Positions 1-8,711 of a stretch of 44,071 nt of DNA are shown here, piece after piece. Source of the stretch: Hyphomicrobiales bacterium (GTDB lineage Bacteria > Pseudomonadota > Alphaproteobacteria > Rhizobiales > Xanthobacteraceae). Under the pieces are notes generated by a model. That model was not told the origin of the DNA and searched no databases. It saw only the letters and a program-made list of their open reading frames with translations. The translations under genes and the position numbers were made by a program. Location of the stretch: contig JAHFPN010000005.1 in NCBI GenBank assembly GCA_023269635.1, forward strand, positions 1 to 44,071, read 5' to 3'. Numbering within the stretch: the first letter of the stretch is position 1; each line of letters opens with the position of its first letter.

Positions 1-369
1 CGGCGCGGTCGGCGTACGCACGGCCGGCGGACGCGGGGCCGGCACGCCGAGGCGGAACTAGACGTCCTCCTGCATCCGGCGCAACTGCGCCTCGAGCTGC
101 TGGTTGCGGAACTGCAGCTGCTCGATCGCGCCGGTGAGCTGGCGCATCTGGGCCTCGAGCCGGTCGAGGCGGAGCGTGAGCTCGGTGGGGTCGCCGACCG
201 GCCCGGGCGGCGTCGGCGCGGGCTCGCGCCGCGGAAACAGCTGCGCGAGCAGCGTCTCGCTCCGGCGCTCGAGCCGGGTCACGCGCCCGTCGGCGTCCTC
301 CGCGGAGGCCGATGCGCCAACGAGGCTAAGGCTAAGTGCGAGCGCGAACAGGCGCGGTGCGGCGGACAT
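1..369 (-). pseudogene. cpoB: CpoB/YbgF, Tol-Pal coordinator, interrupted by amber codon, cut by window edge
   Basis: This is the N-terminal part of CpoB (YbgF), a periplasmic protein that links the Tol-Pal machine to septal peptidoglycan synthesis. The ATG at 369 gives a hydrophobic signal peptide (MSAAPRLFALALSLSLVGAS) followed by a coiled coil (LRLDRLEAQMRQLTGAIEQL), as in the family. At 60-58 the frame meets TAG, directly after the family-like motif MQEDV. The frame then stays open to the window edge with FRLGVPAP and further Pro/Ala-rich residues. Many relatives have EDVEFR here, so TAG most simply replaces a GAG codon. Without readthrough the product is 103 residues and lacks the TPR domain. 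It is the last gene of the tol-pal cluster. It could be a true pseudogene, a sequencing error or a readthrough site. The family call is firm; the pseudogene status is inferred. Confidence 0.7.
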
Positions 370-403
370 GACAATCGATCGCGGGAAAGGATGGCCCCCA
401 AGT

Positions 404-433
404 CGGAACAAGTTAGTTCGGATCAAGTTAGTG
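404..433. repeat. tandem 15-bp direct repeat upstream of cpoB
   Basis: Two adjacent 15-base units, CGGAACAAGTTAGTT (404-418) and CGGATCAAGTTAGTG (419-433), match at 13 of 15 positions. They lie 35-65 bases upstream of the cpoB ATG, where a promoter or operator would be expected. A regulator binding site is possible but unproven. Confidence 0.45.
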
Positions 434-443
434 CCGCGAGTGC

Positions 444-457
444 GTCCAAAGTTGGGC
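444..457. promoter_or_regulatory. 14-bp motif shared with the tolQ upstream region
   Basis: GTCCAAAGTTGGGC lies about 75-88 bases upstream of the cpoB start. An almost identical copy, GTCCAAACTTGGGC (one mismatch), lies at 4944-4957 upstream of tolQ. The motif is nearly palindromic. Its presence before both genes suggests a shared control element; no function is known to me. Confidence 0.35.
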
Positions 458-467
458 CGCAGACGCC

Positions 468-497
468 ACCGGCGCCCTTAAGGGGGCGCCGGCGGCA
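468..497 (-). terminator. GC-rich stem-loop after pal
   Basis: CCGGCGCCC and GGGCGCCGG flank a short TTAAGG-type loop just downstream of the pal stop codon. There is no T tract, so it may stabilise or attenuate the transcript between pal and cpoB rather than end it fully. Confidence 0.35.
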
Positions 498-515
498 CGT
501 CGGGGACATCCGGGC

Positions 516-1013
516 TCAAGCGCCGGCGTTGCTCAGCACCGTCACGGCGCGCCGGTTCTGCGACCAGCAGGAGAAGTCGTTGCAGACCGCCACCGGCCGC
601 TCCTTGCCGTAGGAGATCGTGCGCATGCGCGAGTTCTCGACGCCGCGGGCGACCAGATATTCGCGCACGGTCTGGGCGCGCCGCGCACCGAGCGCGATAT
701 TGTATTCGCGGGTGCCGCGCTCGTCGGCGTGACCCTCGATGGTGAAGGCGTAGCGGTTATAGGTGCTCAGCCACTGCGCCTGCTTGTCGAGCGTCTCGCG
801 CGCTTGCGGGGTCAGCTCCGTGGAATCGGTCTCGAAGAAAACCCGGTCGCCGACATTGACCACGAAATCTTGCGGGCTGCCCGGCGCGGTCGTGGTGAGG
901 GCCGCGGGGCCGGTCGGATTGGTCGGCGTATTCGAGCAGGCGGCGGCAAATAACGCGACCGCGAGCACGGCGGCGATCTTCACGCCGCCCGAGATTGAAC
1001 TAGCGAACTTCAT
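516..1013 (-). CDS. pal: Peptidoglycan-associated lipoprotein Pal
   Basis: Pal is the outer-membrane lipoprotein of the Tol-Pal complex. It binds diaminopimelate in peptidoglycan and is drawn to the septum by TolB/TolA. The 165-residue product starts with a lipoprotein signal ending in the lipobox AAAC (Cys26). A Thr/Pro-rich linker follows, then an OmpA-like domain from about residue 50 to the end. That domain has the hallmark strand VFFETDSTEL and the motif IEGHADERGTREYN, with NIALGARRAQTV after it. Length is normal for the family. It sits 357 bases downstream of tolB, with a palindromic element between, so it may also have its own promoter. Identification is secure. Confidence 0.97.
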   Translation of the reverse strand: MKFASSISGGVKIAAVLAVALFAAACSNTPTNPTGPAALTTTAPGSPQDFVVNVGDRVFFETDSTELTPQARETLDKQAQWLSTYNRYAFTIEGHADERGTREYNIALGARRAQTVREYLVARGVENSRMRTISYGKERPVAVCNDFSCWSQNRRAVTVLSNAGA

Positions 1014-1245
1014 GCCGGTGGCTCCCTTGGTCCCCGAGACCGGATGGTTTCGATCTAACCGCGCGTTGGTTAAGCCAATATTCCGTCAACCTTGATGGAG
1101 TGTTCAGAATACCGCGCCAATCCTCGACTTCCCCGCCGGCCGCCGCGGAATCCCGCCGTCGTGGTTAGCAGAGGGTGAATCCACGACCCCGCGCGCGAAA
1201 ATCTGGCGCCGGAAATCGGACGGTTTCGGGGCAAGAATCCCCGAT

Positions 1246-1369
1246 CCGTCATTCCGGGCGAGTGCGGCGACAGCCGCACGAGACCCGGAATCCATAACCA
1301 CGGACAGCGACTATGGATTCCGGGCTCGCGGCCCCGGATCAAGTCCGGGGCCGCGCCCCGGAATGACGG
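1246..1369. repeat. palindromic intergenic element, family B (CATTCCGGG type)
   Basis: The element is bounded by CCGTCATTCCGGG (1246-1258) and its exact reverse complement (1357-1369). Smaller nested hairpins lie inside, including the pair GAATCCATA/TATGGATTC. It fills about a third of the 357-base pal-tolB gap and ends one base from the tolB stop codon. The rest of the gap (1014-1245) holds the pal leader and no gene that I can see. A related copy lies at 41239-41296. Such REP-like elements are common in this order. Confidence 0.8.
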
Positions 1370-1370
1370 G

Positions 1371-2732
1371 TTAGGAAAGGAGCGGCGACCAGGCGGGATC
1401 CGAGGCGTAGCTCGGAGTCGGCACGCGCTGCTCGTTGTAGCCGGTCAAGTCGATGGTGAAGAGGTTCGGCCCGGCGTTGCCGCCGGGGTCGCGGAAGAAC
1501 ATGAGCACGCGGCCGTTCGGCGCCCAGGTCGGGCCCTCGTTGTGGAAGCCCTCGGTCAGAATTCGCTCGCCGGAGCCGTCGATGCGCATCACGCCGATGC
1601 CGAAGCTGCCGCCGGCGCGCTTGGTGAAGGCGATTACATCGCCGCGCGGCGACCATACCGGCGTCGAGTAAGTGCCCTGGCCGAACGAGATGCGGCGCGG
1701 GTTCGAGCCGTCGGCGCCCATGAGGTAGATCTGCTGCGAACCGCCGCGGTCGGACTCGAACGCGATCTGCCGGCCGTCGGGCGAATAGCAGGGCGAGGTG
1801 TCGATGGCGGCGGTGTCGGTGAGCCGCGTGGTGCGCTTGGAGCGCAGGTCCATCGCGTAGATATTGGAATTGGCGCCCTGCTGCAGGCTGAGCGCCACGC
1901 GCTGGCCGTCGGGGGAGAAGCGCGGCGAGAACGTCATGCCCGGCAGATCGACCACGATCTCGCGCTGGCCGGTTTCGATGTTGAGCAGCACCACCCGCGG
2001 GTCGCCGCGGCCATAGGCCATGTAGGTGATTTCCTGGCTGTTCGGGCTGAAGCGCGGGGTGAGCACCAGCTCGTCGCCGCGGGTGAGATAGCGCACATTG
2101 GCGCCGTCCTGGTCCATGATGGCGAGCCGCTTGATGCGGCGCTCCTTCGGGCCGGTCTCGTCGATGAACACGATGCGGGTGTCGAAATAGCCCTTCTCGC
2201 CGGTGAGCCGCTCGTAGATCGCGTCCGAGATGATGTGGGCGATACGGCGCCAGTTCGCGGGCTGGGTAAAATATTGCTGGCCGGTCATGTGCTGGCCGGC
2301 GAACACGTCCCACAGGCGGAACTCGGTCTTGATGCGGCCGTCGGCCTCGCGGCCGAGGCGGCCGGCCACCAGCGCCTGCGCGTTGATCACCCGCCAGTCC
2401 TGGAAGCGCGGCGCCACGTCGATGTTCTGGATCTTCTCGATGAAGGCGGCGGGCTCGATCGGCGCGAACAAGCCGGAGCGGCGCAGGTTGCCGGCGATGA
2501 CGCCGACGACTTCCTTGCCCAGCGTCGGCTCGACGCCGGCGCCGACCACGAAGTCCGGGATCGCGATCGGCAGCGGCTGGATGGTTCCTTGCGTCACGTC
2601 GAGCTTCAGCACCGCGCGCGCGGGGCGGACGCCGAGCCCCAGGAGCGCGGACGCGGCCGCGCCGGCGGCGAGGAAGCGGCGTCTGGTGGTCGGGATCGCG
2701 GGCAAGCGAAAGGCGGGAAGCTCGTTCGGCAT
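1371..2732 (-). CDS. tolB: Tol-Pal system protein TolB, with Tat-type signal
   Basis: TolB is the periplasmic beta-propeller protein that binds Pal and is displaced by TolA during envelope constriction. The product has 453 residues: an N-terminal TolB domain (about 45-170) and then WD40-like/PD40 repeats. The repeats carry the typical motifs [20 protein letters not shown] and [10 protein letters not shown]. The leader contains [10 protein letters not shown] followed by a hydrophobic run and a RPARA-type cleavage site, a twin-arginine signal rather than a plain Sec signal. The mature start VLKLDVTQG fits the family. The stop codon lies one base from a palindromic repeat. It is preceded by tolA with a gap of 25 bases. 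Identification is secure; Tat export is inferred from the motif alone. Confidence 0.96.
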   Translation of the reverse strand: MPNELPAFRLPAIPTTRRRFLAAGAAASALLGLGVRPARAVLKLDVTQGTIQPLPIAIPDFVVGAGVEPTLGKEVVGVIAGNLRRSGLFAPIEPAAFIEKIQNIDVAPRFQDWRVINAQALVAGRLGREADGRIKTEFRLWDVFAGQHMTGQQYFTQPANWRRIAHIISDAIYERLTGEKGYFDTRIVFIDETGPKERRIKRLAIMDQDGANVRYLTRGDELVLTPRFSPNSQEITYMAYGRGDPRVVLLNIETGQREIVVDLPGMTFSPRFSPDGQRVALSLQQGANSNIYAMDLRSKRTTRLTDTAAIDTSPCYSPDGRQIAFESDRGGSQQIYLMGADGSNPRRISFGQGTYSTPVWSPRGDVIAFTKRAGGSFGIGVMRIDGSGERILTEGFHNEGPTWAPNGRVLMFFRDPGGNAGPNLFTIDLTGYNEQRVPTPSYASDPAWSPLLS

Positions 2733-2757
2733 TCTCGGGCTCGGGCGGGGGAATCGG

Positions 2758-3648
2758 CTAGCCGCGGAACATATCGCGCGGGTCGAAGGTGACTTCCACG
2801 TCCTTCCACACCTCGTACTTGGCGGCGGGCAGCGTATAGGGCTGGCAGCGGCGCACGGCGCGCATGGCGCTCTCGGCCGCCACGGTGAAATAGGGGCTGG
2901 TGCCCCGGTTCAGCAGCTCGGGCTCGCGCGTGAGCGTCCCGTCCGGCTTGAACTGGATGCGGAGCCGCACGATCAGCTTCTCCGCCTCCTCGGCGCCGAC
3001 CGGCGGATTCCAGCAGGCCTGGATCTGCGCGCGCAAGGCGTCGATCTCGCTCTGGCTCAGGCGCTGATCGAGGCCGGTGGGCGCGCCGAGCGTGGTCTGG
3101 CGCGAGGTCTCCTCGGCGGCGGCGTGCGGGCGCTGGGGGGTGCGGCGATCGAGCAGCGCCGCGACCCGGCCGGGATCGAAGGTGCGCTGCGGCGCGCGCG
3201 TTTCGGTCGGGGTGTCGAGCTTCTGCACTTGTTGCTTGGGGATCGGCGGGCGCTTCGGCGGCTCGGGCACGCGCACCGGATTCGGCGCGGGTGTGGGCTC
3301 CGGCGTCACCATCTTGTCGATCAGGCGCTCCAGCGATTTGTCCGCCGGCGGCGGAGGCGGCGGCGGCACCGCCGCAGTCGGCTTCAGCTCCGGCTTGTCC
3401 ACCGGCTTGGCCTCGGGCGCCGGTGCGGGCTTCGGCTCGGCGACCTTCTCGGCCACCGGCTTCTTCTCCTCGAGCTTGGTGGTCTTGAGCGTGCCGGCCT
3501 TGAGCTGGATGAGCTCGCTCAAGGGCACGAGATCGACCGGCATCGCCTCGGTCGGCGGCGCGTTCAGCGGCTGCACCGCGAAAGCGACGAGCCCCCAGCC
3601 GAGCACCAGCGCGTGCCCGAACCCCGATATGGTGATTCCTGGACGCAA
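2758..3648 (-). CDS. tolA: Cell envelope integrity protein TolA
   Basis: TolA spans the periplasm and passes the energy of TolQR to TolB-Pal. The 296-residue product has one N-terminal membrane segment (about 8-26). A long Pro/Lys/Glu/Ala-rich middle (about 50-185) includes a polyproline run near residue 95. The globular C-terminal domain (about 190-296) contains the pattern QIQACWNPP, typical of TolA/TonB C-terminal folds. The start codon is TTG at 3648. GAGGT lies 6 bases before it and overlaps the tolR stop, suggesting translational coupling with tolR. Sequence conservation in the middle region is naturally low. Synteny makes the call firm. Confidence 0.9.
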   Translation of the reverse strand: MRPGITISGFGHALVLGWGLVAFAVQPLNAPPTEAMPVDLVPLSELIQLKAGTLKTTKLEEKKPVAEKVAEPKPAPAPEAKPVDKPELKPTAAVPPPPPPPADKSLERLIDKMVTPEPTPAPNPVRVPEPPKRPPIPKQQVQKLDTPTETRAPQRTFDPGRVAALLDRRTPQRPHAAAEETSRQTTLGAPTGLDQRLSQSEIDALRAQIQACWNPPVGAEEAEKLIVRLRIQFKPDGTLTREPELLNRGTSPYFTVAAESAMRAVRRCQPYTLPAAKYEVWKDVEVTFDPRDMFRG

Positions 3649-3656
3649 CGCTTACC

Positions 3657-4106
3657 TCAACTCTCCTGCTCGACCTCGGTGACCAGCGCGACCCGGCGAT
3701 AACCGGCGGCCGAGAGCCGGCCCATCACGCGCATCACGGTGCCGTAGTCGACCTTGCGGTCGCCGCGCACGTAGATGCGCTCCTCGGCCCCGTTCTTGGC
3801 GATCGCCTTGAGCTTGGGCACGATCTCGTCGAGCTTGATCTCGGTATTCTGCAGATAGACCTGGCCCTTGTCATTGATCGAGAGGGTGAGCGGCTCCTTG
3901 TCCTGGTCGATGTTCTTGGCCTGCGTCTGCGGCAAGTCGATCGGCACGCCCACGGTCAGGAGCGGCGCCGCGATCATGAAGATGATCAACAGCACCAGCA
4001 TCACGTCCACCATGGGGGTGACGTTGATCTCGCTCATCACGGTGGCGCGGCGCCGGCGCGAGCGCCGGCTCACCCATCCGCTGCCCATGGAGGTCGTGGC
4101 GGCCAT
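3657..4106 (-). CDS. tolR: Tol-Pal biopolymer transporter TolR
   Basis: TolR is the ExbD-type subunit of the TolQR proton channel in the inner membrane. The product has 149 residues: a basic N-terminus (SRRSRRRR), the conserved SEINVTPMVDVMLVLLIIFM transmembrane segment (about 24-43) with the proton-carrying Asp in PMVDVML, and a periplasmic ExbD domain. That domain ends with IYVRGDRKVDYGTVMRVMG, the family signature. It starts 3 bases after the tolQ stop and is followed closely by tolA, so the genes are cotranscribed. Identification is secure. Confidence 0.97.
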   Translation of the reverse strand: MAATTSMGSGWVSRRSRRRRATVMSEINVTPMVDVMLVLLIIFMIAAPLLTVGVPIDLPQTQAKNIDQDKEPLTLSINDKGQVYLQNTEIKLDEIVPKLKAIAKNGAEERIYVRGDRKVDYGTVMRVMGRLSAAGYRRVALVTEVEQES

Positions 4107-4109
4107 GGC

Positions 4110-4808
4110 TCAGGTCCGCTCGTCGATCTGACGCGACAGGATCGCCGAGAATTCGTCGGCGAAACCCTCCAGGCGCTGCGCCTGGCGGTTCACCTCGATC
4201 ACGTACTTATTGTAGAAAATCGTCGCCGGTATGGCGGCGACGAGGCCGAGTGCGGTCGCAAACAGCGCCTCGGCGATGCCGGGCGCGACCACGGCGAGGC
4301 TGGTGTTCTTCGAGGCCGCGATCGCCTGGAAGCTCGTCATGATGCCCCAGACGGTGCCGAGGAGCCCGATGAACGGGCCGGACGAGCCGACCGAGGCCAG
4401 CACCAAAAGCTGCCGCTCGAGCCGATCGACCTCGCGGGCGATGGTCACATCCATCACCTTCTCGATCCGCTCGGTGAGCCCCGCAAGCGAGCGGGCGCCG
4501 CCCTCATAGGTGCGCTTCCACTCGCGCATGGCGGCGACGAACAGCGTGGCCATCGGGTTGCTCGGCCGCGGCGAGACCGAGCGATAAAGCTCCTCGAGAC
4601 TCTGGCCCGACCAGAACACTTCTTCGAAGCGATCCATCTGGCGCTTGGTGCGTCCGAGCAGGATCCACTTGTCGATCACGATGGCCCAGACCCAGACCGA
4701 GGCCAGCGTCAGCCCGATCATGATCGCCTTGACCAGGATATGCGCCTGCCAGAACAGGCCCCACAGCGTGACGTCGGCGGCGGGAGCAATGAGCGTTTCG
4801 GGATTCAT
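4110..4808 (-). CDS. tolQ: Tol-Pal protein TolQ (MotA/ExbB-type channel)
   Basis: TolQ forms the proton channel that drives TolA. The 232-residue product starts MNPETLIAPA at the ATG at 4808, chosen because GAGGT lies 8-12 bases upstream. Longer in-frame starts add residues of poor quality. There are three membrane segments, with the conserved LLVLASVGSSGPFIGLLGTV and ATALGLVAAIPATIFYN helices of the MotA_ExbB family. The C-terminus (RLEGFADEFSAILSRQ) is TolQ-like. It heads the tolQRAB set, 222 bases downstream of ybgC, so a promoter for the tol genes probably lies in that gap. Identification is secure. Confidence 0.97.
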   Translation of the reverse strand: MNPETLIAPAADVTLWGLFWQAHILVKAIMIGLTLASVWVWAIVIDKWILLGRTKRQMDRFEEVFWSGQSLEELYRSVSPRPSNPMATLFVAAMREWKRTYEGGARSLAGLTERIEKVMDVTIAREVDRLERQLLVLASVGSSGPFIGLLGTVWGIMTSFQAIAASKNTSLAVVAPGIAEALFATALGLVAAIPATIFYNKYVIEVNRQAQRLEGFADEFSAILSRQIDERT

Positions 4809-4943
4809 CTCAAGCGACCTCGCGGTTCCGTATCCGGGGACCGGTACGCCGGGTTTGGAGCGAACGCCTTTGGCCGGTCCGAGCGGCCGGGCAGCGGCGT
4901 CTGGCCTGGCGGGCGCGCGCCGGCAGCCAGACGCCGAATATCT

Positions 4944-4957
4944 GTCCAAACTTGGGC
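4944..4957. promoter_or_regulatory. 14-bp motif shared with the cpoB upstream region
   Basis: GTCCAAACTTGGGC lies about 136-149 bases upstream of the tolQ ATG, in the 222-base ybgC-tolQ gap. It differs at one base from the motif at 444-457 upstream of cpoB. See the finding on this pair. Confidence 0.35.
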
Positions 4958-5030
4958 GCCGAGCACCCCGTCCTGAACGGAGAGAGCGCCCGCCGTCGTT
5001 AATGTCCGGTTAGCGGATTGGAGGCGCGCG

Positions 5031-5480
5031 CTAGCCGCCCATGGCCTCGCGCAGCGCCGCCGGGATGCGCTGGGGCTTGCCGCCGGCCACGAACGCGACC
5101 TTCACCTCTGCCTCGACCAGGGTCTCCCCGCCGCGGCTCACGCGCTGGTGAAGCGTGATCGAGGCGCCCGCGACCTCTTTCGGCGCGGTCCGCACCTCGA
5201 CCATGTCGTCGATCTTGGCGGGCTTCAGGAAATCGATGGTCATGGAGCGCACCACGAAGGCGAAGCCCGGCGCCTCGGCCGCGGCTTCGGCGAACAGGGC
5301 GCCCTGCTCGACGCCGAGCAGCCTGAGATAATCCGAACGGCCGCGCTCCATGAAGCGCAAATAGCTCGCGTGATAGACGAAGCCGGAAAAATCCGTGTCC
5401 TCGTAATAGATCCGCACCGGCAGAACGTGCCCGCCTTCGACCAGGCGGCCGGCGAGCTGCGGCCAGTCCGCGCCGCTCAT
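5031..5480 (-). CDS. ybgC: Tol-Pal-associated acyl-CoA thioesterase YbgC
   Basis: YbgC is a hot-dog-fold acyl-CoA thioesterase encoded with tol-pal in many Proteobacteria and linked to phospholipid metabolism. The 149-residue product carries the family signature [20 protein letters not shown], including the catalytic Asp of the YEDTD motif, and then [12 protein letters not shown]. The ATG at 5480 overlaps the ruvB stop by four bases (ATGA), so translation is probably coupled to ruvB. Length is normal. Identification is secure. Confidence 0.95.
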   Translation of the reverse strand: MSGADWPQLAGRLVEGGHVLPVRIYYEDTDFSGFVYHASYLRFMERGRSDYLRLLGVEQGALFAEAAAEAPGFAFVVRSMTIDFLKPAKIDDMVEVRTAPKEVAGASITLHQRVSRGGETLVEAEVKVAFVAGGKPQRIPAALREAMGG

Positions 5481-6514
5481 TCTTCTTCCTGATCGAACAG
5501 CGGCATCTGCGAGGCGTCGCGCGGCGGCTCATTCAGGCCGAGATGGCGGAAGGCGTGCGAGGTGAGCGTGCGGCCGCGCGGCGTGCGCTGCAGAAAGCCC
5601 TGCTGCACCAGGAACGGCTCGATGATCTCCTCGATCGCGTCGCGCGGCTCGGAGAGTGCGGCCGCGAGCGTTTCCACCCCCACCGGCCCGCCGGCATAAT
5701 TCTCGGCGATAGTGAGGAGATAGCGCCGGTCCATGGCGTCGAGGCCGGCGACGTCGACCTCGAGCTCCACGAGCGCGCGGTCGGCGGCGCGACGGTCGAT
5801 CGCGGCGAGACCCTCGACCAGCGCGAAGTCACGCACGCGCTTGAGCAAGCGGCCGGCGATCCGCGGCGTGCCGCGCGCGCGGCGGGCGATCTCGCGCGCG
5901 CCTTCGGCGGCGACGCCGATGCCGAGCACGCGCGCGCCGCGCGTCACGATCGTCTCCAGATCCTCGACCGCGTAGAAGCCGAGCCGGATCGGGATGCCGA
6001 AGCGGTCGCGCAACGGCGTGGTGAGCAGGCCGGTGCGGGTGGTGGCGCCGATGAGCGTGAAGCGCGCGAGATCGATCTTGACCGAGCGCGCGGCCGGGCC
6101 CTCGCCGATGATGAGGTCGAGCTGGTAGTCCTCCATGGCCGGATAGAGGATTTCCTCGATCGCGGCCGCGAGCCGATGAATCTCGTCGATGAACAGGACG
6201 TCGCGGTCTTCCAGGTTCGTGAGCAGCGCCGCGAGGTCACCGGCCTTGGCGATCACCGGGCCTGCGGTGGCGCGGAAATTGACGCCGAGCTCGCGCGCCA
6301 CGATCTGCGCGAGCGTGGTCTTGCCGAGGCCGGGCGGCCCGTAGAGGAGCACGTGGTCGAGCGCTTCTTTGCGCTTCTTCGCCGCCTCGATGAATACCGC
6401 AAGATTGGCGCGCGCTTTTTCCTGGCCGATGAACTCCGAGAGCCGCTGCGGGCGCAGGCTCGCCTCGGCCGGATCGTCCGGGCGCAACTCCGGCTCCACC
6501 AGACGGCGGCTCAT
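5477..6514 (-). CDS. ruvB: Holliday junction branch migration helicase RuvB
   Basis: RuvB is the hexameric AAA+ ATPase that, with RuvA, drives branch migration of Holliday junctions. The 345-residue product has Walker A GPPGLGKT (59-66), Walker [11 protein letters not shown] (about 106-115), sensor residues in [21 protein letters not shown], and a C-terminal winged helix that includes RTPRGR, involved in DNA binding. It overlaps ruvA and ybgC by four bases on each side. Identification is secure. Confidence 0.98.
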   Translation of the reverse strand: MSRRLVEPELRPDDPAEASLRPQRLSEFIGQEKARANLAVFIEAAKKRKEALDHVLLYGPPGLGKTTLAQIVARELGVNFRATAGPVIAKAGDLAALLTNLEDRDVLFIDEIHRLAAAIEEILYPAMEDYQLDLIIGEGPAARSVKIDLARFTLIGATTRTGLLTTPLRDRFGIPIRLGFYAVEDLETIVTRGARVLGIGVAAEGAREIARRARGTPRIAGRLLKRVRDFALVEGLAAIDRRAADRALVELEVDVAGLDAMDRRYLLTIAENYAGGPVGVETLAAALSEPRDAIEEIIEPFLVQQGFLQRTPRGRTLTSHAFRHLGLNEPPRDASQMPLFDQEEE

Positions 6515-7128
6515 CGAGCAAGCTCCTTCAGGCTGACGCGAATCAAGGTCTCGGTACTCGCATTATCGCCCGCCGCCCGCACCGCCGCGGCGACCGCCGA
6601 GCTCGCCTGGATTTCGCCATAGCCGAGATTGATGAGCGCCGACACTGCATCCGACACCGGCCGCGGCGCGCGCTTCTCGGCCAGATCGCCCTGCAGGCGG
6701 ATCACCGCCGGATCGACGCTGGCGAACGCCGGCGCCTTGTCCTTGAGCTCGGTCACGATGCGTTGCGCGAGCTTAGGGCCGACGCCGGGCGCACGCGCGA
6801 GCTGCGCCTTGTCGCCGAGCGCGATGGCATTGGCGAGGTCCGCGATCTTCAGGGTCGAGAGCACCGCGAGCCCCACCTTGCTGCCGACTCCCTGCACTTC
6901 CAGCAGCAGCCGGAACCACTCGCGCTCGAGATCGCTGAAGAATCCGAACAGCCGGATCTGGTCCTCGCGCACGTAGGTCTCGATCGAGAGCGTGGCCGCC
7001 TCGCCCGTGGGCGGCAGCGACTGCAATGTGCGCGCCGAGCAATGCACGAGATAGCCGACGCCGTGCACGTCGAGCACCACGTGGCTCTCGCCGTAGGAAT
7101 CGATCACGCCGCGCAGCTTGCCGATCAT
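6511..7128 (-). CDS. ruvA: Holliday junction branch migration protein RuvA
   Basis: RuvA binds the four-way junction and loads RuvB. The 205-residue product begins [20 protein letters not shown], the usual RuvA N-terminal OB fold. Two helix-hairpin-helix motifs follow ([16 protein letters not shown] and [16 protein letters not shown], about 77-125). A variable linker leads to the C-terminal domain that contacts RuvB. The ATG at 7128 overlaps the ruvC stop by four bases, which supports it over longer in-frame starts. Identification is secure. Confidence 0.98.
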   Translation of the reverse strand: MIGKLRGVIDSYGESHVVLDVHGVGYLVHCSARTLQSLPPTGEAATLSIETYVREDQIRLFGFFSDLEREWFRLLLEVQGVGSKVGLAVLSTLKIADLANAIALGDKAQLARAPGVGPKLAQRIVTELKDKAPAFASVDPAVIRLQGDLAEKRAPRPVSDAVSALINLGYGEIQASSAVAAAVRAAGDNASTETLIRVSLKELAR

Positions 7129-7643
7129 CGCCCGCCTCCGGCCGCGATTCTCAGCACCGGCGCCGAGCGATGGTGCGCGTGGGTGATGGCGACCGCAAGC
7201 GCATCGGCGGCGTCCTCGGTCTCCGGCCGCGCTTTCGGCAGCAGCACGCCGATCATCATCCGCACCTGCGCTTTCTCGCCGCGGCCGGCGCCGACGATCG
7301 ATTTCTTCACGAGATTGGGCGCGTATTCGGCGACGGTGATTCCCGCTTCGGCCGGCACCAAGAGCGCGATCCCGCGCGCCTGGCCGAGCTTCAAGGCCGC
7401 GCGCGGATCGGCATTCACGAACGTCTCCTCGATCGCGGCCTCGTCGGGACGGAAACGTTCCACCACCTCGCGCAGCCCGGTGTGGAGTGCGGCGAGCCGC
7501 ATCGCCATTTCCGCCTCCGGATCGGGCGCCACCGAGCCGCAGGCCACGTAGCTCAAGGCGTTGCCCGCAATCTCGACCACGCCCCAGCCGGTGCGGCGGA
7601 GCCCGGGATCGATGCCGATGATCCGAATCGGGCGCGCGGCCAT
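7125..7643 (-). CDS. ruvC: Crossover junction endodeoxyribonuclease RuvC
   Basis: RuvC resolves Holliday junctions by paired nicks. The 172-residue product has the N-terminal motif [14 protein letters not shown] (catalytic Asp12), a central acidic patch in AAIEETFVN, and the C-terminal acidic/His cluster [15 protein letters not shown]. These form the RNase H-like active site. It is first of the ruvCAB set and starts 33 bases downstream of the eamA-type gene on the same strand. Identification is secure. Confidence 0.98.
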   Translation of the reverse strand: MAARPIRIIGIDPGLRRTGWGVVEIAGNALSYVACGSVAPDPEAEMAMRLAALHTGLREVVERFRPDEAAIEETFVNADPRAALKLGQARGIALLVPAEAGITVAEYAPNLVKKSIVGAGRGEKAQVRMMIGVLLPKARPETEDAADALAVAITHAHHRSAPVLRIAAGGGR

Positions 7644-7676
7644 GGCACCTTGATAGCCGGAAGCCGCGGCCGCTCG

Positions 7677-8570
7677 CTAGGCCGCTGTGGGCGGACGCGC
7701 CAGCGCGCCGCTCGCCAGCGCGACCCCGATGCTGGTGGCGGCGATGCCGATCAGCGCGGCGATATCGGGGATCTCGCCCAGCACCGGGATCGCGATCAGC
7801 GCCGCCATGCCAGGGGCGAGCGCGGCGAAGGCGGCGGCCTTGGAGGCGCCGAGCCGGGCCACCGCGATGCCGTAGCCGATCAGCCCGAGGACGCCCGAGA
7901 AGATTCCCTGGATCGCGGCCTGCGCCGCAATTTCCCAGCCATGGCCGGCGCGCCAAGCCTCGACCAGCGGCAGGGTGCCGAACGGCAGCAGCAGGAACGT
8001 GGACCAGAGGCCGATCAGCGCCGCGGCCTCGATGGCGCCGAGCCGGCTGCGGCGGAACGCGATCGTATAGATCGCCCACAGGAACGCGCCGCTGAGCACG
8101 AGCAGGTGCCCGCGCCAGGCGCCGCTCGAAAGCGCGAACAGGCCGCGGCCGGCGATGGCGAGGATGCCGCCGACGACCAGCGCGTAGCCCACGAGCCGCG
8201 CCGGGCCGATGCGCTCGCGGTCCACGAGCACGGCGAGCAGCGCCGCGAACAGCGGCATGGTGCCCGGGAGCAGCGGCCCGATATCGGCGGCCGGCGCGAA
8301 CTGCATGCCGGATGCGACCAGGATGAAGAACGGCGCCCCGGCCCCGAGCACGCAGAGCGAAAGCAAACCCAGAATGCCGCGCGGCGCGATACCCGTCCGG
8401 AGCCAGATTGGCGCGAACAGCAGCGCCGGCACCGCCATGCGCAGCAGGCCGACCGCCGCCGGCTCGAGTGTGCCGGTCACCGCGTGGCGGGTGGCCACGA
8501 TCCAGGCGGCCCAGATCGTCACCGTGACCAGCGCGGCGGCGGTGCCGATCAGCGTGTCGCGTCGGGTCAT
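7677..8570 (-). CDS. EamA/DMT-family inner-membrane transporter
   Basis: This is a drug/metabolite-transporter superfamily permease of 297 residues with about ten hydrophobic segments in two repeats. The second repeat is marked by [17 protein letters not shown] and [20 protein letters not shown]. The ATG at 8570 is preceded by AGGGAAAGA at a normal spacing. Substrate is unknown; relatives export amino acids or small metabolites. It lies upstream of ruvC on the same strand and is divergent from the TauE/SafE gene. It is not part of the Tol or Ruv pathways. Confidence 0.88.
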   Translation of the reverse strand: MTRRDTLIGTAAALVTVTIWAAWIVATRHAVTGTLEPAAVGLLRMAVPALLFAPIWLRTGIAPRGILGLLSLCVLGAGAPFFILVASGMQFAPAADIGPLLPGTMPLFAALLAVLVDRERIGPARLVGYALVVGGILAIAGRGLFALSSGAWRGHLLVLSGAFLWAIYTIAFRRSRLGAIEAAALIGLWSTFLLLPFGTLPLVEAWRAGHGWEIAAQAAIQGIFSGVLGLIGYGIAVARLGASKAAAFAALAPGMAALIAIPVLGEIPDIAALIGIAATSIGVALASGALARPPTAA

Positions 8571-8711
8571 GGGATCTTTCCCTGCCGAAGCTGTTGTTAG
8601 CCCGCGCGCGGCCCGGCGCATAGGACGCGCGGCCGCATGGGACGTATGCGACAAAGACTCGTCGCCAGTATCAACGCCAATTGCTAGAGAAACATCCACC
8701 CGATTCCGCCC

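Noticed and set aside
2230-3702. 490-residue open frame opposite tolB and tolA
   Set aside because: Composition and lack of motifs mark it as a shadow; tolA and tolB on the other strand are clear.
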